Source: Streptomyces sp. Root431
GTDB lineage: Bacteria; Actinomycetota; Actinomycetes; Streptomycetales; Streptomycetaceae
Direction: 5' to 3'
NCBI RefSeq assembly: GCF_001426585.1
Contig: NZ_LMEI01000010.1
Span: 383,429 to 447,428, forward strand
DNA length: 64,000 bases
Position 1 is the stretch's first letter, and every line of letters begins with the position of its first letter. Of this stretch, positions 1 through 8,293 are shown in pieces. The position numbers and the translations under genes were made by a program. The notes under the pieces were generated by a model. The model ran no database searches, was not told where the DNA came from, and saw nothing but the letters and a program-made list of their open reading frames with translations.

Positions 1-206
1 ACGCCGAGTACAAGGACGCGCTGAAGACGGGCGAACTGACGGTGTACGAGGGGGCCGTCTTCGTCCCGGGCGCCCGGGCCGCCCTGCACTGGCTCGGGCG
101 CGAGCCCGCCCGGCGGGCCCACAGCTTCGTCCGCAACCGGCCCGCGCTCGCGGCCCGGGCCCGGACCACTCTCAACGGGGTCGCCCGGCTGCGGGGAAAC
201 CGTTAG
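1..206 (+). CDS. C-terminal end of an unidentified protein (5'-truncated by window edge)
   Basis: An open frame reads from base 3 to a TAG at 204-206, giving the last 67 residues of a protein that begins before the window. The tail is arginine- and alanine-rich and ends RLRGNR. No domain is recognisable. It lies on the same strand as, and 118 bases before, a GT2 glycosyltransferase, so it probably belongs to the same polysaccharide locus, but that is inference from position only. Confidence 0.6.
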   Translation, partial: AEYKDALKTGELTVYEGAVFVPGARAALHWLGREPARRAHSFVRNRPALAARARTTLNGVARLRGNR

Positions 207-324
207 CCGCGGCCTGCCGGTGACGCCGTCCGCGGTGGTTCCGGCGTTATCGGCGCGGCCGAGCCCGCCGCATCCGTAGTCGTCGAGCCCGTGCCCGCCG
301 CCGTACCTCCCTAGGGGATCCCCG

Positions 325-1665
325 TTGAGCAGCCGACCACCCCACCCCCGGTCCCACCCCCCATCCCTCCCGCCATCCCTCTCGGTCGCCGAGCTCGATC
401 TCGCCGCGCCCGACGGGCCCGCCCTGTCCCTCCGTCCCGCGCCCGGCGGACCCGCCCTCGTGCCCGGTGACGTCTACGCGCTCGTACGGGTCGAGGGGCG
501 TCCCGCCGCCACCGTCCTGGGCACGGTCGCGGAAGGCGACGACCCCGCCGAGGTGCTCACCGCCCTCGCCCGCGAGCGGCTCGCGGCGACCGGGCCCCGC
601 GCCGACGCCGAGCGCCTCGCCGCCGTGCGGCCGCTCGCCCGGCCCGACGTCCTCGCCCGGAACCGGCAGGGGCTCACCCCGCCCCGTACGGCCGTGATCG
701 TCGCCACCCGCGAGCGCCCCGAGCAGCTCGCCCGCGCCCTCGACTCGCTCCTCGCCCAGGACCACCCCGACCACGAGCTGATCGTCGTCGACAACGCGCC
801 CCGCACCACCGACACCCACGACCTGGTCACCGGGAAGTACGCCGACCGCGTCCGGTACGTCCGCGAGGACACCCCCGGCCTCGCCGTCGCCCACAACACC
901 GGCGCCGCCGCCTCCGACGCCACCGTCCTCGCCTTCACCGACGACGACGTGATCGCCGACCCGCACTGGCTGACCGCCCTCACCGAGCCCTTCGCCGCCG
1001 ACCCCGGCCTCGGCTGCGTCACCGGCCTGATCCTGCCCGCCCGGCTGAGCACCCCCGCCCAGATCCTCCTCGAATCGCACGGCGGCTTCGCCAAGGGCTT
1101 CGCGCCCCGCCTGTACGACCCGGCCGAACCGCCCGCCGACGAACCGCTCTTCCCCTTCACCGCGGGCAGCTTCGGCTCCGGCGCCAACATGGCCTTCCGG
1201 GCCGCAGCCCTCCGCCGGGCCGGCGGCTTCGACCCGGCGACCGGCACCGGGACCCCGGCCAGGGGCGGCGACGACCTGTACGCCTTCGTCGCCGTCCTCT
1301 CCGCCGGCTTCCGCCTCCGCTACACGCCCGAGGCGCTCGTCTGGCACCACCACCGCGAGACCTGGCAGGACGTGCGGAACCAGGCGTACGGCTACGGCGC
1401 CGGCCTCACCGCCTACCTCACCGCGACCCTCGTCCGCCGCCCCCGCATGCTGCCCGCGCTCCTCACCCGGCTGCCGCGCGGCCTCGCGCACGCCCGCACG
1501 ATGACCGCCCAGCGCGGCGGCGGGCACGAGGGGCAGGGAGTCCCCGGCGAGCACGGCACCCACCACCACCCCTGGCCCCGCAGCCTCTCCCGGCTGGAGC
1601 GACGCGGCATGCTCTACGGCCCGATCGGCTACCTGAAGGCCCGCACCCGGGGAGGGAAGCGATGA
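325..1665 (+). CDS. Family 2 glycosyltransferase
   Basis: A 446-residue protein. The first 110 or so residues form a Streptomyces-type N-terminal extension that I cannot name. A GT-A glycosyltransferase family 2 domain follows, from the beta strand TAVIVATRERP (about residue 120) through IVVDNAP to the acidic FTDDDV motif (about residue 205), which would bind the metal-nucleotide-sugar. The aromatic WHHHRE stretch near residue 340 is typical of the acceptor side. No membrane span is obvious, so it is probably cytoplasmic or peripheral. TTG at 325 is chosen because AGGGGA sits about 7 bases upstream. Its stop overlaps the start of the deacetylase gene, so the two are translationally coupled. 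The sugar and acceptor are unknown. Confidence 0.85.
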   Translation: MSSRPPHPRSHPPSLPPSLSVAELDLAAPDGPALSLRPAPGGPALVPGDVYALVRVEGRPAATVLGTVAEGDDPAEVLTALARERLAATGPRADAERLAAVRPLARPDVLARNRQGLTPPRTAVIVATRERPEQLARALDSLLAQDHPDHELIVVDNAPRTTDTHDLVTGKYADRVRYVREDTPGLAVAHNTGAAASDATVLAFTDDDVIADPHWLTALTEPFAADPGLGCVTGLILPARLSTPAQILLESHGGFAKGFAPRLYDPAEPPADEPLFPFTAGSFGSGANMAFRAAALRRAGGFDPATGTGTPARGGDDLYAFVAVLSAGFRLRYTPEALVWHHHRETWQDVRNQAYGYGAGLTAYLTATLVRRPRMLPALLTRLPRGLAHARTMTAQRGGGHEGQGVPGEHGTHHHPWPRSLSRLERRGMLYGPIGYLKARTRGGKR

Positions 1666-2471
1666 CCGGTGCGCCCGTCCACACCCGGATACCCGTCCTC
1701 CTCTATCACGCCGTGATGGAGGACCCGCCCGACTGGATCGCCGAATTCACCGTCACGCCCAAGGAGTTCGCCTCCCAGCTCGACGCCATCGTCGCCAGCG
1801 GGCGCACCGCGATCACCGTCGGCACCCTCGCCGCCCACTTCGCGACCGGCGCCCCGCTGCCGCCCCGCCCCGTCGTCCTCACCTTCGACGACGGCTTCGC
1901 CGACCTCGTCGGGCCGACGGCCGAGGCGCTCGCCTCCCGCGCCCTGCCGTCCACCGCGTACCTCACCACCGGGGCCATCACCCCCGGCCGGCCCTGTCTG
2001 CTGCCGCCCGCGCCGATGATGACCCTCTCCCGGGCGCCGCGCCTGGAGGAGTACGGCATGGAGGTCGGCGCCCACACGGTCACCCACCCGCAGCTCGACA
2101 CCCTTCCGCCCAACCTCCTGCGCCGCGAACTGCGCGACGCGAAGGCGGTCCTGGAGGACGTCCTCGGGCACGAGGTCCGGCACCTCGCCTACCCCCACGG
2201 CTACAACAGCCCGGCGGTACGACGGGCCGCCGCGGCCGCCGGATACGCCTCGGCCGTCGCCGTCCGGCACGCCCTCAGCTCGGCGGACGACGAGATCTAC
2301 CGGATCGCCCGGCTCATCCTGCGCCGCGGGCACACGGTCGCGGACGTCGAGCGGTGGATGGAGGGGCGCGGCGCGAAGGCCGCGCCGTACCCGGACTCGC
2401 TGCCCACGATCGGGTGGCGGATGTACCGCCGGGCGCGCGGGCTACTCAACGGGCCCGAATTCGCCGGCTGA
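1662..2471 (+). CDS. Polysaccharide deacetylase (NodB/CE4 family)
   Basis: A 269-residue protein with the NodB homology domain. Motif 1 is TFDDG (about residues 72-76), supplying the catalytic base and a metal ligand. Motif 2 is HTVTH (about residues 138-142), supplying the metal-binding histidines. The LAYPHG motif appears near residue 175. CE4 enzymes remove N- or O-acetyl groups from sugars such as GlcNAc in polymers or lipid-linked intermediates. No signal peptide is seen, so a cytoplasmic substrate such as a lipid- or nucleotide-linked sugar is possible. ATG overlaps the preceding glycosyltransferase stop (ATGA), arguing for joint action on one glycan. Confidence 0.88.
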   Translation: MTGAPVHTRIPVLLYHAVMEDPPDWIAEFTVTPKEFASQLDAIVASGRTAITVGTLAAHFATGAPLPPRPVVLTFDDGFADLVGPTAEALASRALPSTAYLTTGAITPGRPCLLPPAPMMTLSRAPRLEEYGMEVGAHTVTHPQLDTLPPNLLRRELRDAKAVLEDVLGHEVRHLAYPHGYNSPAVRRAAAAAGYASAVAVRHALSSADDEIYRIARLILRRGHTVADVERWMEGRGAKAAPYPDSLPTIGWRMYRRARGLLNGPEFAG

Positions 2472-2586
2472 GTCACACCGCCCCACAAGATCATCAACTG
2501 CCTTGTCCGGGACGAGAGTTGAACCGGGGCACATAACCGAAGTACGTTCCCTTGCTCACCAAGGGGACATTGGGGGGAGAGCCGTC

Positions 2587-4572
2587 GTGCAGCACCAGCC
2601 GCCAACAACACCGGTGACCGGGGACGACGGCGTGCCGTCGCAGCCCTCCGGACGGGACCGCGAGGCCGCGGAGCGGGAAGCGGCGCGGGGCACGGAACGG
2701 GACACAGCGCGGGACACAGCGCGGGAAGCGGCGCGACGGGAAGCAGGGCCGGCGCCCGCCCCCCGGCCCCGGTCCGGCGCCCTCGCCGCGCTCCGCACCC
2801 CGGCCGCCCTCAACACCGCCCCGCTCGTCGTCGCCGCCGCGCTCTGGCTCTGGGCCCTGCCCCGCATCGACTTCCGGAGCATCGAGGAGTTCGGCCTCCT
2901 CGACCGCTTCCCCTTCGGCTTCTACGCGTCCCTCGCCGTCCTGACCGGCGGCTTCGTCCTCACCCTCCGCCGCGCCGGCACCGCGCCCCTCTGGCCCGCC
3001 ACCTACTGCGCGGCGATGCTCGTCGCCCTCAAGGCGCCGCCCGCGATCCTCTACGACACCGTCCGCTACGCCTGGGCGTCCAAGCACGACGCGATCATCA
3101 GCAGGCTGCTCACCGAGGGCACCGTCCACCCCGGGCGGGAGCTCTCCGGCGGCATGTCCGCCTACGACCAGTGGCCCGGCTTCTTCTCCCTCGACGCGGC
3201 CCTCGTCCGCGCCTTCGGCGTCGACGCGGCCGCCTCCTTCATCAACTGGGCCCCGGTCGCGCTCGGTCTGCTCACCGTGCCCGTCCTCATCCTCGTCTAC
3301 CGCACCTTCAGTGACGACTGGCGGCTCGTGTGGACCGGTGTGTGGATCTTCCAGCTGGCGAACTGGGTCGGCCAGGACTACCTCTCCCCGCAGGGCTTCT
3401 CCTACCTGCTCTACCTCACCGTCTTCGCCGTCGTCGTCCGGCACTTCGTCCTGCCCGGCTCGGCGGGCGCGCTCCGCGACCGCTCCGCGCTCGACCCGGC
3501 CGCCGCGGCCGTCCCGCCGCCCACGACGACCCGGCAGCGCGCGGTCGCCGTCCTCTTCCTCGTCCCGATCATCGCCACCATCAACGCCTCGCACCAGCTC
3601 ACCCCCGTGATGCTGTGCGCGAGCCTCTTCGCCCTCTGCCTCACCCGCCGCTACCGCAACCTCGGGCTCCTCGCCACGACCGGCCTGATCATGCTGGTCT
3701 GGAACCTCACCATGGGCCGGGAGCTCTTCCTCGAAACCCTCGGAACCCTGCGCGAGAAGGCCGGCGACCTCCTCGGCAACTCCCGCCCCGGCTTCGCCGG
3801 CGACCCCACCGGCCCCGGACCGGAGCTCGTCGGCAGCGCCAACGTCCTGATGGTCCTCGCCCTCGGCGGGCTCGCCGTCGCCGCCGTACTGCTCCGCCGC
3901 AAGCTCGCCCGCAGCGCCCTGCCGCTCGTCCTCGCCGCCGCGGCGCCCCTCCCGATGTTCGCCGTCAACGACTACGGCGGCGAGATGATCTTCCGGGTCT
4001 ACCTCTTCGGCCTGCCCGGCTCGGCCTTCTTCGCCGCCGCCGCGCTCGTCCCCGCCGTCGGGGCCGCGAGCCGCGCCGCCGCGATCGCCCGCCGCACGGC
4101 CGCCGTCGCCCTGCCCGTCACCCTCGTCGCCCTGCTCGCCGGCTTCCTGCCCTCGTACTACGGCAAGGAGGGCATGCACTACGCGCCGCCCGGCGAGACC
4201 GCGCTCACGCGCCGCGCCTTCGACCGGGCGCCCGAAGGGGCCCTGATCCTCGCCGCGACCGGAGCCTTCGCCGACTCGTACTACCGCTACGACCACTACG
4301 AGCGCTGGTTCTTCACCGAGCAGGAGGTCGACGAGAACCTCCGCATGCTGAAGGACCCGGCGACCTACCTCGCCGGCGGCATCCCCGCGGGCCGCCCGGC
4401 GTACGTGATCCTCACCCCCACCCAGGGCGAGGCCGTCATCGGCGAGGGCTACCTCCCGGAGGGCGGCTTCGACACCCTCCGCGACGCGCTCAAGAGATCA
4501 CCGCTCTTCGCCGTCGTGGAAGAGAGCCCGTACGGACTCGTCCTCCGCTACCGGCCCACCACCACCGGCTGA
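2587..4572 (+). CDS. Large polytopic membrane protein, probable glycosyltransferase-like
   Basis: About 661 residues. GTG at 2587 is preferred over an in-frame TTG at 2503 because a GGGGGGAGAG ribosome site lies just upstream. A charged Arg/Glu/Ala-rich cytoplasmic N-terminus (about 60 residues) is followed by roughly ten hydrophobic segments and a soluble C-terminal part of about 150 residues (from about residue 520). The architecture, many spans followed by an external domain, resembles GT-C glycosyltransferases or O-antigen polymerases, but no diagnostic motif was identified. It lies between a deacetylase and two envelope proteins. Its N-terminal two-span module resembles the C-terminal extension of the flippase-type protein at 6158-8293. 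Confidence 0.8.
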   Translation: MQHQPPTTPVTGDDGVPSQPSGRDREAAEREAARGTERDTARDTAREAARREAGPAPAPRPRSGALAALRTPAALNTAPLVVAAALWLWALPRIDFRSIEEFGLLDRFPFGFYASLAVLTGGFVLTLRRAGTAPLWPATYCAAMLVALKAPPAILYDTVRYAWASKHDAIISRLLTEGTVHPGRELSGGMSAYDQWPGFFSLDAALVRAFGVDAAASFINWAPVALGLLTVPVLILVYRTFSDDWRLVWTGVWIFQLANWVGQDYLSPQGFSYLLYLTVFAVVVRHFVLPGSAGALRDRSALDPAAAAVPPPTTTRQRAVAVLFLVPIIATINASHQLTPVMLCASLFALCLTRRYRNLGLLATTGLIMLVWNLTMGRELFLETLGTLREKAGDLLGNSRPGFAGDPTGPGPELVGSANVLMVLALGGLAVAAVLLRRKLARSALPLVLAAAAPLPMFAVNDYGGEMIFRVYLFGLPGSAFFAAAALVPAVGAASRAAAIARRTAAVALPVTLVALLAGFLPSYYGKEGMHYAPPGETALTRRAFDRAPEGALILAATGAFADSYYRYDHYERWFFTEQEVDENLRMLKDPATYLAGGIPAGRPAYVILTPTQGEAVIGEGYLPEGGFDTLRDALKRSPLFAVVEESPYGLVLRYRPTTTG

Positions 4573-4643
4573 CCCGGCACGCCCGGCACACACCCGGACC
4601 GCCCGCGAACACGCACACCCGCACGCACGAGGAGTAGGTAGCC

Positions 4644-5093
4644 ATGGCCGGCCCACGTCTGACCCCGCGAGTCCAGCGCAGAGCCGCCCTCGCGGCCTCC
4701 GGATGGATCGCCCTCGCCGCCACCGCGTTCCCCGGCGGCTCCCCGCTGCGCTGGATCCCCATCCTCGCGTTCGTCGTCCTCGCGCCGGGCCTCGCGCTGC
4801 TGCTCCCGCAGCCCCTCGGGCTGCGGCCCGGCGCCCGCCTGGAGGCCCTGGCGCTCGCCGCGCCCGTCAGCCTCTCCGTGGCCACGCTCACCGCGACCGC
4901 CCTGTTCCTGACGAAGGCCTTCTCGCTCACCGCCTTCCTCGTCGCCCTCGCCCTCTTCGTGAGCGTCGCCGCCACCCTGCCCGGGGTGCCCCTGCCCGCC
5001 GCCACGCGCGGCGCCGTCGAACGGGACGGCGCCCGCACCTCCGGGGGGCTCACGGCCCGGTTCCGCAAACGAAGGACCGGTGGAGGCGCATGA
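4644..5093 (+). CDS. Small membrane protein of unknown function
   Basis: A 149-residue protein with three or four hydrophobic segments (about residues 15-32, 37-55, 70-92 and 96-114) and a basic C-terminal tail (RFRKRR). The ATG is preceded by GAGGAGTAGG. Its stop overlaps the ATG of the GH26-like gene (ATGA), so the two are translated together. The segment pattern is reminiscent of the N-terminal part of DUF1616-type membrane proteins, but this is only a resemblance. It may act as a membrane partner for its neighbours. Confidence 0.75.
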   Translation: MAGPRLTPRVQRRAALAASGWIALAATAFPGGSPLRWIPILAFVVLAPGLALLLPQPLGLRPGARLEALALAAPVSLSVATLTATALFLTKAFSLTAFLVALALFVSVAATLPGVPLPAATRGAVERDGARTSGGLTARFRKRRTGGGA

Positions 5094-6151
5094 CCGGGCG
5101 CCACGGCAGGGGCGACCCCTGGGCCCGGCTCGCCATCGCCCTCGCCGCCGTCGGCGCGCTGACCGCCGGCATAGGCGTCTGGTCGACCCTCTCCGAGGAC
5201 GACGACCGCTGCGCGCCCGACACCCTGCTCGTCGCACCGTGCGGCGCCTGGTGGGGCGCGTACATCCCGTACGACAAGGACAGTTCGCTCACCCGGCCGG
5301 TGTACGCCTTCGAGAAGAAGATCGGCCGCAGGCTCGACCTCGTCTACACGTACCACGACATGTCGGGGAGCAAGGCCGACGGCGAGCTGCTCACCCCCGA
5401 CGAGCGGGAGCTCGGCCGCGACCGGCTCCTCATGCTCGCCTGGGAGTCCACGGTGTGGACCGAGAAGCACCACGCCGACTGGACCGAGAAGCAGCTGGGC
5501 TGGAAGAACATCGCCGCCGGCACCTACGACACCTCGGTCATCGACCCGCAGGCCCTCCGGATCAAGGAATACGGCAAGCGGGTCTTCTTCGCCTTCGACC
5601 AGGAGGCCGACTTCCGCATCGAGCAGGGCGCCGGGACCCCGGAGGAGTACGTCGCCGCCTACCGCCACGTCCGGGACCGCTTCCAGAAGCTGGGCGTCAC
5701 CAACGTCGTATGGGTCTGGACCGTCTCCGGCTGGCTCGGCAACGCCGCCCTGATGAAGCGGCTCTACCCCGGCGACGCCTACGTCGACTGGCTCGGCATG
5801 GACCAGTACAACTACTACCTCTGCCACAAGTCGCCGAACTGGCTCGACTTCGACAAGAGCCAACGCCCCAGCTACGACTGGCTCCGGAAGAACATCTCCG
5901 CCGACAAGCCCGTCATGCTCTCCGAGTTCGCCACCGCCCCCGACCCGAAACGGCCCGAGCGGCAGCGCGACTGGTACAAGGAGATCCCCGGGGTGGCGCC
6001 GACACTGCCGGAGGCGAAGGCGTACGTGCACTGGAACCGCGCCGTGCCCGGGCCCGGTTGTGACCTGACGGTCGACTCCGGGCCGGGCCTTGAGGGGTAC
6101 CGGATCGCCGGCCGGGACCCGTACTTCAAGCAGCCCCTACCGCGCCGCTGA
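5090..6151 (+). CDS. Membrane-anchored glycoside hydrolase, GH26 (beta-mannanase)-like
   Basis: A 353-residue protein with an uncleaved-looking N-terminal membrane anchor (about residues 13-33) and an external catalytic domain. The fold signature matches GH26: the acid/base candidate is Glu172 in FDQEAD and the nucleophile candidate is Glu279 in LSEFA, with conserved aromatic stretches (VWVWTVSGW, WLGMDQYNYY) between them. GH26 enzymes hydrolyse beta-1,4-mannan or related beta-glycans. Clustered with a glycosyltransferase and a deacetylase, it more likely trims or releases a self-made exopolysaccharide than digests plant mannan (inference). It starts at ATG 5090 inside the previous stop codon and ends just before the convergent flippase-type gene. 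Confidence 0.82.
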   Translation: MTGRHGRGDPWARLAIALAAVGALTAGIGVWSTLSEDDDRCAPDTLLVAPCGAWWGAYIPYDKDSSLTRPVYAFEKKIGRRLDLVYTYHDMSGSKADGELLTPDERELGRDRLLMLAWESTVWTEKHHADWTEKQLGWKNIAAGTYDTSVIDPQALRIKEYGKRVFFAFDQEADFRIEQGAGTPEEYVAAYRHVRDRFQKLGVTNVVWVWTVSGWLGNAALMKRLYPGDAYVDWLGMDQYNYYLCHKSPNWLDFDKSQRPSYDWLRKNISADKPVMLSEFATAPDPKRPERQRDWYKEIPGVAPTLPEAKAYVHWNRAVPGPGCDLTVDSGPGLEGYRIAGRDPYFKQPLPRR

Positions 6152-6157
6152 CGACTC

Positions 6158-8293
6158 CTAACGCCGCCCCGCCGCCAGACCGCGGAAGGCGCAGACCGCC
6201 ATCGTGGCCCCGGCCAGGCCCAGGAAGAGCGGGAGCGGGGCGGCGGCGAAGGCCTGCTGGCCCGCCCAGCCGGCCCAGACGAGCACCCACACCACCCCGG
6301 CCGTGACCCGCTCGCCCACGCCCAGCACCCGCAGCAGCAGGGCCGCGAGCAACAGGCACAGCGCCTGCAGCACGATCGGGGCCGCCGAGCTCGCCGACTC
6401 GCCGGTCCCACCGAGGAGTTCCGCGCCCGGACCGCCCGCCTCCGCCGGCCGCAGGCCCAGCAGCGGCGGCGCGGTGTGCAGCGCGAGGAACGTGGCGAGC
6501 AGGACCGTTCCGGCGAAAGCCGGCCGGAAGACGCGGAGACCGACGGCGGCGCCCTGGAGGGCGACGAGCAACAGCCCCGCGAGGAGCGTGACCGGCGGGA
6601 GCGCGGTCAGCAGACCCGTCCCGGAGAGCCGCTCCACGTCCAGCACGCCGGTTCCGGCGAGCGGGAGCCAGAACAGCACGGCGGCCAGACCCAGGCACAG
6701 CCAGAGCCCCAGCAGGAGCCGGCTCGCCGCCCGGTCCGGCGCGTCCGGCCGGTCCGCGGCTCCCGCCTCCCGCCGCACGGGGGCGACCGCCGGCCCGTCC
6801 GTCCGCTGCCGCGGTACGTACACGGGGATGCCGAACGCCGGCGTCACCGAGTCGTGCGTCCCCCGCAGATAGGCGCTCTCCCGCGCCCAGTTCGTGCCGT
6901 ACCCGTCCTCCGCGCGCTCCTTCACCCGCGCGGCGGCCCGCGCCCCCTCGGACGGCACCCGGCCCTTGAGCGTGGCCCGCAGGCCCGGCACGGTCACCAC
7001 CGCCATCAGCGTCATCGAGCCGAGGACGGCCCACCCCGCACCGGCGATGCCGTACGGCCCCAGGAGGACGACCGCGCTGCCGAGCACCAGGACGCACATC
7101 GCGCCCTGGAGGGCGGCGAGCATGCCCGTACGCCCCTGGACGCGCAGCACCCCGATGTACAGCTCGACGGCGACCCGCGGGAGCGCGGCGGCGGCGAGCA
7201 GCCGCAGCACCGTCGTGCCGTTCTCGGCGTAGTCCTCGCCGAAGGGCGTCAGGAGCACCGGCGCGAGCACGACGAGCACGAACACGACGGGCACGAGCAG
7301 CAGCACCATGCGGCGCAGCGCGCCCCGCACGCCCTCGGCGAGGGACTCGGGGCTGTGCGAGGCGTGCGCGGTGAGCGAGGAGGCCATGTTGATGGCCATG
7401 AACTCCATCGTGCCGCCGACGGTGTACGCCGTGTAGAAGAAGGCGTTGTGGGCGGCGTCGAAACGGACCGCGACCATCATCGGCAGCAGGCTGATCATCA
7501 GCAGGCTGAAGATCGAGCCGACGGAGTCCCCGGCGAGGAAACGGCCGATCTCGCGCATCGTCGGCGGCTCGCGGTCCCGGTCGGCGTGCGCCTGCCGGGG
7601 GATCAGACGCCGGAAGACGAGCCAGCCGACCGGCACCACGGAGAGCGCGATCGCCGCCGCCCAGGAGACGAAGACGCCGAGCACCGGCAGCCCGACGGCG
7701 AGGACGACGAGCAGCACGAGCTTGCCGAGCGAGAAGACGGCGTTGCCGACGGGCACCCAGATCGCCCGTCTGAGCCCCGTGAGGACCGCGTCCTGGAGGG
7801 TGAGCAGCGCCCAGCCGATGCTGGCGGCCGTGAAGAAGATCCCGGCGGACACGGTGCCGAGCGGGGCGTACGACGGTCCCCACCAGTCCAGGGTGAGCAG
7901 GAAGACGCCGCAGGCGACGCCCACGACCGCCGTGCTCACCAGGTAGAGGCGGACCACGAGCGGCCCGGTGGCACGCCCGGCCCGGGGCACATACCGGACG
8001 ACGGCGCCGGTCAGCGTCGTCGCCGTGAGGGAGGCGAGCATCCGCTGGGCGGCGATGGCGGCGGAGCCCTGGCCGACCGCCTCCTCCGTGTAGTAGCGGG
8101 CCGCGACCAGCCAGAAGCCGAGCCCGAGGGCGGCGGAGACGCCGGTGGAGAGCATCAGCGCGTAGGCGTTGCGGAACATGGAGCGGTCGCCGTCGGCCTG
8201 CGTCCCGGTCTTCGCCTCGGGCTCGGCGGCCTCCGCCGTGGACTCTGCGGCCGCCGGGTCGTCCGTCGCCCGCAGCCGTACGGTGTCGGTCAC
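6158..8293 (-). CDS. Polysaccharide flippase-type membrane protein with C-terminal membrane extension
   Basis: A 711-residue protein. After an acidic N-terminal tail of about 40 residues come about twelve to fourteen spans of an oligosaccharide flippase (Wzx/MVF-MATE-like) core, beginning near NAYALMLSTGV and reaching about residue 430. A cytoplasmic linker follows, then roughly five more hydrophobic segments (about residues 505-705) that are not part of a normal flippase. Such proteins move lipid-linked oligosaccharides across the membrane. The GTG start at 8293 overlaps the stop of the aminotransferase gene (GTGA), so both come from one transcript. The extra C-terminal membrane module resembles the N-terminal spans of the large membrane protein at 2587-4572. 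Confidence 0.83.
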   Translation of the reverse strand: MTDTVRLRATDDPAAAESTAEAAEPEAKTGTQADGDRSMFRNAYALMLSTGVSAALGLGFWLVAARYYTEEAVGQGSAAIAAQRMLASLTATTLTGAVVRYVPRAGRATGPLVVRLYLVSTAVVGVACGVFLLTLDWWGPSYAPLGTVSAGIFFTAASIGWALLTLQDAVLTGLRRAIWVPVGNAVFSLGKLVLLVVLAVGLPVLGVFVSWAAAIALSVVPVGWLVFRRLIPRQAHADRDREPPTMREIGRFLAGDSVGSIFSLLMISLLPMMVAVRFDAAHNAFFYTAYTVGGTMEFMAINMASSLTAHASHSPESLAEGVRGALRRMVLLLVPVVFVLVVLAPVLLTPFGEDYAENGTTVLRLLAAAALPRVAVELYIGVLRVQGRTGMLAALQGAMCVLVLGSAVVLLGPYGIAGAGWAVLGSMTLMAVVTVPGLRATLKGRVPSEGARAAARVKERAEDGYGTNWARESAYLRGTHDSVTPAFGIPVYVPRQRTDGPAVAPVRREAGAADRPDAPDRAASRLLLGLWLCLGLAAVLFWLPLAGTGVLDVERLSGTGLLTALPPVTLLAGLLLVALQGAAVGLRVFRPAFAGTVLLATFLALHTAPPLLGLRPAEAGGPGAELLGGTGESASSAAPIVLQALCLLLAALLLRVLGVGERVTAGVVWVLVWAGWAGQQAFAAAPLPLFLGLAGATMAVCAFRGLAAGRR

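Noticed and set aside
2494..4296. A 600-residue antisense open frame over the large membrane protein
   Set aside because: Its composition is almost only Gly, Glu, Arg and Ala, with no ribosome site or family features; it is a shadow of the real gene.
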